Shown: positions 23,608 through 34,900 of the stretch, in pieces | How the letters are laid out: every line of letters starts with the position of its first letter | How positions within the stretch are numbered: the stretch's first letter is position 1 | Source of the DNA: Hanleya hanleyi | Taxonomy: Eukaryota; Mollusca; Polyplacophora; Lepidopleurida; Hanleyidae | Length of the DNA stretch: 64,000 nucleotides | Reading direction: 5' to 3' | NCBI GenBank assembly: GCA_036873755.1 | Contig: JAVTVY010016081.1 | Location: 1-64,000, forward strand | Translations under genes and position numbers: made by a program | The notes under the pieces: model-generated | Databases searched by the model: none | What the model was told of the DNA's origin: nothing | Seen by the model: the letters and a program-made list of their open reading frames with translations, nothing else

Positions 23608-25812
23608 ATTCAATTTGGAATCCTGCCAACTGGTCTTCTCTCATAATAGATTGATAGTGTAGCCCTTATTGTATATCAAAATGGATACTGACTTATGATG
23701 CGTCATCTTCACACCTCCAGGCAAATCTAAAGCCCCGCAGAGAGTTTACCTGGACATTTTTGGCAATTCGAAAAGAGTTCTCGAGTCGATGCCTCTATTA
23801 TACAATCTCGTACATTTCATCCCTGCGCTTGTTTTGAATAAGCACGTCGGTAACCCAAGCCTGCGGTTTTCGTTTTGACTTCCGATGTCGATTTCAGCTG
23901 GACATCAAAGCAGTTTGGCCCGCGATGAAATTCAGTCCTGTCACATCTCATACCTCGAAGCTGATTGTCCTGATCAACTAGCTTAGCACGTTCTCTGATT
24001 GAGTTGATTTAGAGGAAATACATTGATCTATTTATACCCAGAACTTGTACGGGTAACTAACCAAGCTGGTGTATCGATCCTAACAGATCGATCGATACAC
24101 TGGCTCGCGAGGATGATGATGCGTACATGATCAATCCACGTCGATGATTAGGCCTACTGGAGGTGGGGAGGGAGGGTCTATAGCGGGGGATGCTGAAAGT
24201 TTCAGGGCACCAAAAAGTCTCTGATTTCTGCGCCACTTTATGGTATGGTGTAGCACAGGGGGTCATTACCATTGTCAAGGGGGACTTATACGCAAAAATC
24301 TGATTAATTGAATTTTCCCATGCACCCTTGGTCAGATTTTTTGGCAATCTCTTCCGATGGTATGGTCATCAAAATTCCCTCACTTGTCTCTTACACGAGG
24401 AAGATATTAATATAAGAACATGGAAAATAATTATTTCAAATTTACATTTATTTTGCATGTAATTTTAGTCCATGGAAATGGCGATCAGGCTTCAGATCCT
24501 CCCCTCCCCCCCCCCACCCCCGCCCCCATGAAACCTGCAAAAGGTTTTTTTTTTTTTTAAGGGATCAGCGAACCCCGGGATTCCACGTAGAAATAATGTC
24601 TGAAAATGATATAAACGAATGTGGATATGTACAAAATAAATGTAAATATGAAATTATTTTTTCCCATTTCTTCTTTCAATAGATCTATCTTCATAGGTTC
24701 CTCGTTTCTGGATTGACAAGTGGGCGAATTTTTGCAAGCCATTGGGAAGAAATCGCCACCCCCCCCCAAAAAAAAAAAAAGTATTCAGATTTTCAGGAAT
24801 AAATGGATTTCTAGTTCAATCTTGAACGAAAGTCATACCTATGAGTTCAAGATTACACTATGGCGTAATGGATGGTCAATTGGTTAAGGCTAGTACTGGG
24901 CTGCCGCTACTGATTCTATTGACATTTAATTCAACTTCCAAAACTGTGAGTTGCTAGATTCTGTGAATACATATTTCATTAAATGTCAATAGAATGAGAA
25001 CTAGACCAAAATTAATAAAACCGAGACACAGATTTCCTGTTGGGATGGTTGGAGTTGTCTTCTACAGGAAATGATGAAGTAAGTTACGATAAGTTGAATA
25101 CAATTTTGAAAATAGCATTTAAAAAATTAAGATTAAATTTTAAATTAAATTTATTTAAAATTCAAATATCTTCAAAACAAACAGGTTTACAGTAAACTTA
25201 TATATTTAAAATCCCCAAGAAATGTGCTTTCAACAAATATAGCTATGTGGCATACTTTTAGCTGTAAAGACAAGTTCTATAGAGGGTGTGTGTGCAGGGG
25301 GCTCAGTACCCTTATTAAGTGGGGGGGGGGGCGGTGTCGAGGAGGGCAATGAACAACGTCAACGGAAACGTTCTGTGCAGGAGGCGCGCTCTCAATGTCA
25401 TTGATGACCATTACTGACTGTTGTTCGTTTTCGAACCATAAATAAACACTGTCCTGAACACAATATTTCTACTCTTAAAAAGTTTGAAGAGTCGCCTCAA
25501 ATCAACAAATCACTGACCTTCGCCCGCACAAATCCATTCACAAATGACGCATGTCATCCAAGGTAACGTCCAACAGATGGCGCTGTGAACTTGTTTTCCG
25601 CGAAGTACAATACTCCTCTCGTTTTGTTATCTGTGTTAGGATAGGTTATAATGTAGGTCGTGGAGATATAAAATAGGAGACCATTGGTTAAAATTTGATG
25701 AATTATTCATGCTATCGCAAGAGCCAATGAATGATGGCGAAGGACTCGCGACGTTTCTTAATATAGCAGAGGACTGTATAATGTATGCAGATAGTAAAGA
25801 GAGCACAGTAGG
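23608..25812. other. Stretch without gene
   Basis: Includes poly-C, poly-T and poly-A tracts (24500-24560, 24760-24780), a G-run near 25322, and an 18-bp-arm palindrome ATTCTATTGACATTTAAT at 24913-24930 and 24980-24997. Confidence 0.45.
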
Positions 25813-25880
25813 AGTTAAGTACGGCAGAAATTCAATGAAATATAGATTGTTGTTTTCTAAATAAGAAGAAACAAGTTGTT
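25660..25880 (+). promoter_or_regulatory. Putative core promoter and leader of the NFAT5-like gene
   Basis: TATAAAAT at about 25668 is followed by CCATTGG and a CCAATGA box. Leader sequence from about 25813 is shared with exon copy A. Purely a motif-based call. Confidence 0.25.
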
Positions 25881-25956
25881 ATGCCTAAAGATTGCCTACC
25901 GGAGCTACAGATTGGAGATGTAGCTGAACTAGCTCCAACAACAAATGTAAATTCAG
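25881..25956 (+). CDS. NFAT5: NFAT5-like exon 1 (copy B)
   Basis: ATG with 25 codons and one base, donor TCAG/GTATGT. Preferred over copy A because it is nearer to the next exon and preceded by TATA- and CCAAT-like boxes. Phase 1 matches exons 2 and 3. Assignment to this gene is an inference from phase and order; transcript data would settle it. Confidence 0.55.
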
Positions 25957-28900
25957 GTATGTTAAGCCTCGCAAATATCTGAAGAAAATCGTGCCAATAT
26001 GGCGACCCACACCCGGTAAAAAAAGTAGGTCATTGGAGGGTCAATATATACTCTCCTGACGGACAGCGCTGCTTTCTGGTGTTTGACCTACATCTGAAGC
26101 GGAGGCCTGAACCTAAAACCTAAGGCACTCGCAAACTAATGTTCGCAGAGCAGACACAACCTTGCCACAAGGGGTCGCTGTCCGCTGGAAAATTGGCCGC
26201 TCCGACGAACCCCTGGGACGACGCTCACTGAAAGTGGGTCTCATAATACATTTAAGACATTTAATACATACAACAACAACAACAATACATTGAAAAATTC
26301 GTTCCTTCCCGTTCCATTGGAACATATCCAATTCCTTGTGGAACGTCAGTCATGAGTCACTTGCATGGCCAGCGTCATGACGTCTTGACGTCATAATAGA
26401 AAATATTTTGCAAGAATGCATATTGAGTACGTCATCGCTCTGTGTGAGCGTGTCGTGGCCGAGTGGTTAGGGTGTTTCACTCTGATCCGGAGTGCTACAG
26501 CTGGCGTGGTTTCGCGCCTCGCCAATGACCGCTTACATAAACAAGAAAACGTAACCGCTTACCGCTTATTGTCGTCGTCTTGCGACGTGAGTCTGAACTT
26601 TCCGGGTAGCTTTATTTGTACATGTATTATATAATAACATGTCTCATAAACGCTAGTTAGCCTTTGATCCTCATAATGGTAAACAGATCTCAGTGTTGGA
26701 GAAATTTGTAACTTTCTTGTGTGTTGTACATGTTTGTTTGAATCAATTGTATCAAAGAAGGGGGGGGGGGGTATTGATTGTACGCTCCACGTGGGCACCT
26801 GATTGGTTAATAAATTCTATTCTATTCTATATACTCGCCTATTCACAAGGCGCTGGACAGCGGAGGCACTTGGGGAATAAAGTACTTGGGTGTCTTTCAG
26901 TGACCGCTATATAAATTCATTCACAGTAGTACATCGCATACACCGCTAGGAAGCTCACATGGTTGGACTATCACAGCACTTTCAGGATGGTAGTTCGTCC
27001 AAATTGTAGAATTGTATAAATGTAGTTTCAGGATAGTAGTTCGTCCAATTGTAGAATTATATAATAAATGTTCACTTCACAGCACGATAGTTGAGCTATA
27101 GGGTGTTGAGTGGTTCCTAGTTGGTTGTATATTAATATGTACTCCGTAAGGAGGTGCCTCTCTCAAAGGGGGAAATTACGAACCGAACTTGTACATCGCG
27201 CAGACGCGCTCGTAACATCCATGACGTCGGGACATAGACATGATCTCCACAGAGACGCCCTCGTTATGTTCTGAATTCCAGGGTTTTGTGTGCTAGCCAA
27301 TGATCGATCGTACGGACAGTAGTAGGGAGGACAGGATTTCGTTTTTGGAAGATCGTCAGCGATCATATTTTTTCCTTCCGTCTGAATTTTCCAGTCGACA
27401 ACTTCCACTTTATACGCGCCATGTTCAATTGCAAACGGCCCATATACACATATACGGTACTGTGACGTCATCAACATGGCGCGTAGATAGTTGAAGTTTT
27501 TGACTGGAAAATTCAGACGGCGATATATATGCGTCACTATTTCACAATAGTGCGCAAGATTTTAAAATAGTGCGCAGGAGGGGATAGAGATTAGATGTAC
27601 GGCAGTTTCAGAGGTGGGTGATTCGTAATAAAATTATCTGAAAGTAAACCCTCGCTGGAGGTGACTGGGGCCGACCTATAGCCCTCATATTCGTGAGGGC
27701 TATATATTATTTAGCTGATTTGTCATACGCTGAAATTTTTTCAACTTCTTTGATCTGTTGGAACTCTATTTGAACGCGTATAATACCTGCCTCACGTCGA
27801 CGCGAAGTGCCTGTGTTGTGTGGTGGAAAACTGGCAACATGCATCCTCTGCCGTTGTTACGGTAAATTGAGAATTTATCGTTTGACTTCCAACCTAATAA
27901 ATAATTGTAATACACGAATGCTTGGGAGGAATTTCTGTTAAAATCGTTCTATTTCTGCCGCGAAGTTTATAACGAAGTATTGCTCCTTCTGCTCTGGCGT
28001 CTGCAGGGCCTGAATTTTGACGCGAATCCGCGAATCGACTCGCGTAAAGATTCGCCTGCTATGTAAAAGAGAGAATCTAAGTTGATTCGCCTTAAGTCCA
28101 ACTCTAAAAATCTATTTATTACCCCAAAACGGGAAACGCCAGATCAAGAACGAAATTCTCTGGTACTGCTTTCGTTTTCATGCCAAGGGAAATAACTTTG
28201 TCTAATTTGTCCATCGATATATGTGTCCTCGTTAACCATTGGCTATAGGTTATTGCGTTGACTAATCGCTGAGCTCCTTAGTCCCGTGTCAACGTTGCGC
28301 TTGACAACGGATTTGCCCTCCTCTCGTCTTCGTAATAATGGCGGACGGTGGCCAAAGTCGACAAATTAGAATGACGCGCTGCAACAGTGGGAGGTCGAGC
28401 TTAAAGATCAATTCGATTTTACGTTTAACGACACTGACGATAAGGCCGTATGTAAAGTATGTCAAAAGCATTGCGAAAAAATACGAGCCAAATACAAAGG
28501 CGAAATTGTCAACGACGTGCTCAGTTACGATTTGAGCGGCACAGCGTACCTGTTGAAGTCGAGATTTACAGTCAATTCACCCACAAACCGATTCACCCAC
28601 AACCGATTCACCCACAACTTCAGGTCAATTCACCCACAAAAAAAAGTCAATTCACCCACAACCAGGTCAATTCACCCACAGTCTCAATGTTGGTTTATTC
28701 AATATATTTAATGACTAAATTTCAGTGGACATGGGTATATGGCATATATTGGGCAAGGTCTGGAAAAGTTTTATGGAAAATTAATAAACAATAGAATTTT
28801 AGCTAAGGTTGATTTCAAAGAAATATTTGAAGTAACTGAGAATTAATCCACATGTGTCCGTGTGGCAAACAATGACTCATTGTATAAATAAGCTATCAGT

Positions 28901-31900
28901 AAATGACAAATTAGAGGCAAAACAATGCTTAGTATATTAACTACATTTTATTCATCAGAATGATCAAGTTTCATTAAATATTACTTGTTCTTGAAATAAA
29001 ATAGCACAATATATAATTTAGCACAGACAATGAAAAATAAATTATAATACCTATATTGCATAATGTATGTTCCTTAAAATAATATTGTTTCATACATATA
29101 AATGAATTAGCACCATATCATTGTTTACATGGACATTCCAGCACATTACATGGACATTTTTTAGAAGAAAATTTAAAAAAAAATTTGAGAAAGAGAAGTT
29201 TATGCCGTTGGTCCATACAAGCTTCCGATGGCCCGCAGAAGCTGGGATGCCGTCTTACTTCCATCCCGATACTCTCCCCATAATCCAAAGATCTTCCCTT
29301 GTATCTGACGGTAGAGTTTCCTTTGTTTGCTTCTAAGTTTCCCCGCCGATACTAGTCTCATCTGCAGGTTCACAAACTCTGCCTCACGGAAGAGCAGAGG
29401 TACGAGGATATAGAACTGGACATTCCCACGACTGGCTCGATGGATAAGACGTCTGTGCCAGCCTTCCACATCATTGTTTGTCCGGATGGAAAGCCCATAC
29501 ACACACCAGCTCCGTATGGGCCAGACCGAGTTCTCCAACCATGTCTCCTGGATGTACTCCATCAGCTCCAGTAATGCAGGTGTGGCCGCTTGGTCCAACA
29601 GTCGCTGGAAGGCAGGTACAATATGCTCAGCGGGCAAGAATGGTAAGGACAGCAGCTTACGGATGAACTTGTGTGTTCCGTCTTGGGTCTGGTAGGCACG
29701 CTCTAGTCCCAGCTTCTGTACCTTCCGAAACACTGCCTGGGACCAGTGGAAGGAGCAGCCTCGGATGGTTGCGTTGGGGAAGACTTCTCGGAATCCTTGC
29801 CATATCCCAGCCTCGAAGCTCAACTTCTCCTCTCACCAGTTGTCGATAAAAATCTCTGCTTATTCCGGATGAGCATGTCCGATGCTGCCATAAATTACAG
29901 CCGTCACACTGCAAAGCTTCTTGTCGTGGTCTAACATGCTGACTACAAACAACGCAAGGATGTATCTCGGACATGACATATATGTGATGATGGCAAGATT
30001 TCTGTTGATGATGACATTCATTGAAATTTGAAGATTTATATAGGAAATATTGCAAGGCAGGTAAGACATCAAACAGCTTAGCCCTCTACAACCCCCAAGA
30101 GAGAGTTGCTCAAATGTCACATGATTGACTGGAAGACAATGAGAGAAAATTTTGACACATTCTTAATCACCTTGTATATAAAAGTTCTTTGAAGTCCAAT
30201 TTTTGGAATTATCTGGAATTAAAAGTATAGTTGACAAACTAAATACTCATCCAGCTTAATCAGCATTGTAATAATGCTTTGATCTTGATTTAACTGTTAT
30301 TTAGATTGTTGCTTTGATGGCATGCACCAATCAGTCTTACCAATACAATTGTTGATAAGCTAAATCCAACTTAGTGAGAACTTAATACAGTGAGAAATGT
30401 ATAATATATTAATTAATTATACAGGTAATATATCCATATCCATATTAAATATGTTGAATAAACCAACATTGAGACTGTGGGTGAATTGACCTGGTTGTGG
30501 CAGTTACTTCAAATATTTCAACCTTAGCTAAAATTCTATTGTTTATTAATTTTCCATAAAACTTTTCCAGACCTTGCCCAATATATGCCATATACCCATG
30601 TCCACTGAAATTGAGTCATTAAATATATTGAATAAACCAACATTGAGACTGTGGGTGAATTGACCTGGTTGTGGGTGAATTGACTTTTTTTGTGGGTGAA
30701 TTGACCTGAAGTTGTGGGTGAATCGGTTGTGGGTGAATCGGTTTGTGGGTGAATTGACTGGATACCGAAGTCGAATTCGGTACGTCGTCATGTTCAATCT
30801 GACGGGCATACAAAAAACACGGGAATCGAAACTGGTGAACCAATGCACAAGAAACAAAAACACCTTACCAGAAACTTTCGGAGGTTCGAGAATTCTGGCA
30901 AAAAACGCACTGAAGCCTTTACTATGCGCCAGCGTTTATCTACTGTCTGTCCCAGATAATATATCCGAGAGGTTTTTGGCGATATTTCTGAGACAATTTA
31001 TCACAGAACATTGAAACTTCACACAGTATATAAACTAAAAAATTCTAATTTTCCCCCCACATTGCATTAAAATCTGTTAAGAATTGACGAAAATCACCAA
31101 TACCTACCATGTTATTTTGATCTGCCAATGTTATAACTTTCAGGCTTGACGTCATGTCAAAAAATTCAATTCAATTCAATTCAATTCAATTTTATTGTAC
31201 CGAAAGAATAACAACAGCCCTCATGGGGCAAGGTACAATACACAAATAGATAAGGCCATATAGGCTATACATGTACTATGAATAATAACCCACAAAAATC
31301 TCCCATCTAATTGTTGTTTTTTGCAATTTGTTGAGAACCACTGGAAGAATTTGTTTGATTCTTTACAATAAAATTAGTACTTTTTAGTTTATCTACTGAG
31401 TGAAGTTTCAATGCCCTCCGATAACTTGTCACCGAAATATGGCTGAAAACATCTCGGATATATGTCTGGGACAGACAGTAAGGAGAAAAGAAAAGCCTTA
31501 CAACCAATTTACAGAACAGAGCCACCATTACTGGAGGAGTTACAGGTGTAACTGTGAAACAAATAAAGAAAATAACGTCTTTCTTTTTTCATGAAAATTA
31601 TGTTTTTATTTCAGTTCATAGGGATGCAAGACTGTAATCAATACCAGCGATGTGAATTACTTGATAAAATTCACACAAATATAAGTTGAATTTGAAACCC
31701 TAAATTTCCAGATCTCGACATGAGAATCTTGATTCTCGCAGATCCTTTATGCGAGAATCAACTTGGATTCTCCTAAAATTTAACGAAATTCAGGCCCTGC
31801 GTCTGTGAGTGACCGTGTCACTTGTTTTTCTGCCATAATGAAGTCAGTTTGGAAGCACTGACACAAAACAGCATATTGGAAGGTGAGAAATTATATTATA

Positions 31901-34900
31901 AATTATAAATTATTTATATTATAAATTATATAAATTCAATGCACTTAATACGATGGAAAACGAACTCTTGGTTCCGTGGTGTCTCGTTACAATTCATGCT
32001 ACAAAATTCGGAGGGCTAAAATCAAAGAGGGGGGGGGGGGGGCTGAGGGGAGATCATGAGATGTGATCGCAGTGCTCCCATCATCATTCAACGGAGATCG
32101 TTCAATGAAAACAATGGCCGTGGCTTAGGGGGAAAATAATAAAAAATAAAAATAAAACCAGAGGAAGTTGTTTTCTCAGCAAATATGGGGGCATTCATGT
32201 CTTGTTAGCTACATAATTAGTATTAGTTTCAATAATTTCGATAATTTAATACAAGAATCTGTTTTTTTCAAGATAAAAATTTATGATCTATTTCCAACCT
32301 CAACTTTGTTTGGCCCAGATTTCGTAAATTCCAGAGAGCAGCTGCCTATGCAGTTTTCACCAATCTTTCAAAATTTTGTGAAATTTTGAATCAGATAATT
32401 AGGACATCAGAATAGCTAAAGGGTTGACAAGATTTGTTCAAAAACTTGCGGTGTTGGATGTCAGTTTCATCTAGTTCAACCTACAACCAAATTGATTGCA
32501 AAGTGTCATTCCAGTGCAAAACTACATTGATGCCATTAGTGGCATCCAATTGGAAAATTTAAGAAAAACCGGCCAAGAATGACATGCCAAGCTTTGACAC
32601 AACTTTTTTTCACATTCTACGATTAAAACAAAATAAAATGAGTTTCATCATTTTTTAGATGAAAAACCCCCCAAAATTGAGTTTAGTGACATTATAATGC
32701 ACGCAAAAAAATTGAGTTTTACAATATTTGAAATTGAGTAGATGAAAATTTTTTGTCTAAAAAAACCCCTGTATATATCGCGGAGTAATCTCAACGCTGA
32801 GAGCGTGTTAAAGATATTTTCAATTGCAGGCAGTGCTTGTAGCCAGACGATAGTCGTTCAGCTGACATGCGCTGTTCGGAGTTTGTTTTAAGACAAGAAA
32901 GTACTCACAATTCTGAGTAAGATGCTTTTTTAATACCAATTGTGAATAAATTCAAATGGTTGCAGAGATATTGGGGTGTGAAATATAAATCTGATCAAGG
33001 GATTATGTAAAAATGAGATTTTGTAATGTCACCAAGTGAAATCCTGATAATGAAATAATTTAATGCTGGTATATTCACAGATCTAATCGCTTTCAAAATT
33101 TGGGTCCGGAGATTATTTAAAATCGTGATTGTTTTCATATCCTTGTCTTGTGTGGGCCTATATTGAAACCAATTTTGGCTCTTGTTCCAGGAGTGTAACC
33201 ACTGTCACTCTTCATTCCTCTCCCAAAATTTTCGTCAGGAGTGCTTTCGGTCACCATGAGTAGCCTGGACATGGTAATTACAATTGAGAGAGATTGACAC
33301 TCTGGAACTATTTTTTATTCGCGTAAAACAAAATCCAAGAGAGTAATCCACAGCTGGCACAGATTTACATACAAAGGTCGGGATTTAGAGTTTTAGTTTG
33401 GGCACCCATATCTACACTGCCCAGTCGGGCACCCAAAGTCATGATGCTCGTATACCTGTTATAACAGGTTCGAAAAGCCCCTGAATCAGACCCTGACTTG
33501 AGACTGCCCTGCCATACTTCGACTCTGCTTACTTTTGTCAGTGAGTTAACTCTCCAGAGCAAGTACATGTAGGCATTTAATAGAAAATGTTATATCATGG
33601 CATCTACAATGGCAAATAAATCTCTGGCATGCCTGTGCTTTTACCTAGGACATAAACTGAGAAACATATAATAATTCCCCAGCTCTGCTTGTGTCTTTTG
33701 ATTTATGAATTATTACATGTATCCAGCCCAAGATACTAACATAGTTTACAACTCTGTTTTCAGAGTCTGATTTGTTCCTGCTTGGTTTGGCACGACAGCA
33801 GAATGTGATGACTGGCGGCCCTGGGACATGTGGGATAGGGAATGGCACCTTGCCCTCCATGCATATCTTTGTAGATAGTAACGGTAAGTACCCTGTTTCA
33901 GGGCGATTCCATGTCACGTAAGTTACATTTTCATTCCCGATGGGGATGTATTTGTAACATTTGACAAAATTAACAGCCATGACTACACCAATAACAAAAC
34001 AAATCACTTAAATAAAAGGATTTCTTATAATTTGAATGGGTTTTTGATTAATTTCAGTGAAACTAATTAGCATCTGGGCTTAATTAAAAAAGTGTCACGT
34101 AAGTTACTCAGAGAATTAGGGTAGTTTTGGGTCATTTGACGTATGTTAAAAATTCTCTGATTTGGATGGAAGAATCTTAAAAGTTCTCACCTATAGCAAT
34201 AGCTTGAACAATGAATTAGTAGGTATGAGTATAGTTGCCATCAGTCACTTTGCCATATTTCACCACAAGGGTAAAAAAGATTGTTAACCAGTGTCCCGTA
34301 AGTTACAAATGTGCGTCACGTAAGTTACATGGGATGGGTTTCTGGACTATTTATTCAGGAAATGCTTGCAGAAATGTTTAGAAATTGAATAATACGATGT
34401 AAATATACAGGAAGAACAATTTCTGGGATACTTAACTGTTCATTATTTTCTAATTAATTACCAAACTCATTACCATATTTTCAGTGAAAACATTGGAATT
34501 ATTTATGGGACTGGACCCTGTACTTGTCTGCAAGGACAGTTTAGGATATCCTAATAGTATACTTTTAGTGGTAACAAAGTTAGAAATACTTAAAGAGGTA
34601 GTAGCTTGATTTTAATTGTTCTGGTAAACTGAACATTATGATCACCTGCAACATTTTCCAAAGGTTTTTCATGTCTCGAAGTTTTGAATTCCATATAGGG
34701 ACCAATATTGTTAGATTCTCAAATTCGGTCTAGTGAACAAGATGGAAATGGGAAATGACTGAGATGACGTCGGATAACGTGACCTTGTGTTCATGACGTC
34801 ATGTTAGAAGGCATCACAGTACAATAAAAGTTCTATGACGTTGCAAAGCGTCATGTTCAGAATGCTGATGCGTGTTTTGCGACGTCATCTCAGGCACTGG

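Larger units (their letters stand above)
28563..30766. mobile_element. MULE-class element with about 260-bp TIRs and internal transposase remnant
   Basis: Long, nearly identical TIRs: 28563-28825 on the left and the inverted copy ending 30766. Each holds six copies of ATTCACCCACA. The outermost bases differ slightly (GATTTACAGTC against GGTATCCAGTC). The 8-bp direct repeat GAAGTCGA flanks it (28555-28562, 30767-30774). A second partial TIR edge lies at 30460-30530. Internal minus-strand remnants encode a PHD-like finger and the C-terminal half of a MULE transposase. Confidence 0.8.
28373..30959 (+). pseudogene. BED-like zinc-finger frame of the hAT element, split by a MULE
   Basis: Left part 28373-28562 reads [18 protein letters not shown], then [13 protein letters not shown]. 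Right part 30775-30959 reads [14 protein letters not shown]. The two parts are in the same frame once the MULE and one copy of its target duplication are ignored, giving a 124-codon frame with C-x2-C and H-x5-H, the layout of BED/hAT-type DNA-binding fingers. Upstream, an ATG at 28338 is in another frame. The right part stops at TAA, while a homologous minus-strand copy reads on with one base fewer. Inactive. Confidence 0.65.
28004..31799. mobile_element. hAT-like element (CAGGGCCTGAATTT ends) with zinc-finger reading frame
   Basis: Terminal inverted repeats CAGGGCCTGAATTT at 28004 and complement ending 31799, flanked by 6-bp direct repeats CGTCTG (27998-28003, 31800-31805). Subterminal zones are rich in GATTC/GAATC repeats, and a longer match near AAGTTGATTC supports pairing of the ends. 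It carries a decayed coding region on the plus strand, split by a MULE, plus an inverted homologous fragment at 31307-31528. Confidence 0.75.

Noticed and set aside
26455..26530. Functional tRNA-Ser/Leu gene
   Set aside because: D arm is tRNA-like, but the anticodon loop lacks U33 and the T arm is not canonical; better read as a tRNA-derived SINE head.
28571..28690. CRISPR-like array of direct repeats
   Set aside because: Repeat spacing is irregular, there are no true spacers, and the same array forms the inverted terminus of a eukaryotic transposon.
28459..28794. Protein with [12 protein letters not shown] repeats, and its mirror at 30546-30863
   Set aside because: It is the ATTCACCCACA minisatellite of the MULE terminal repeats read as codons.
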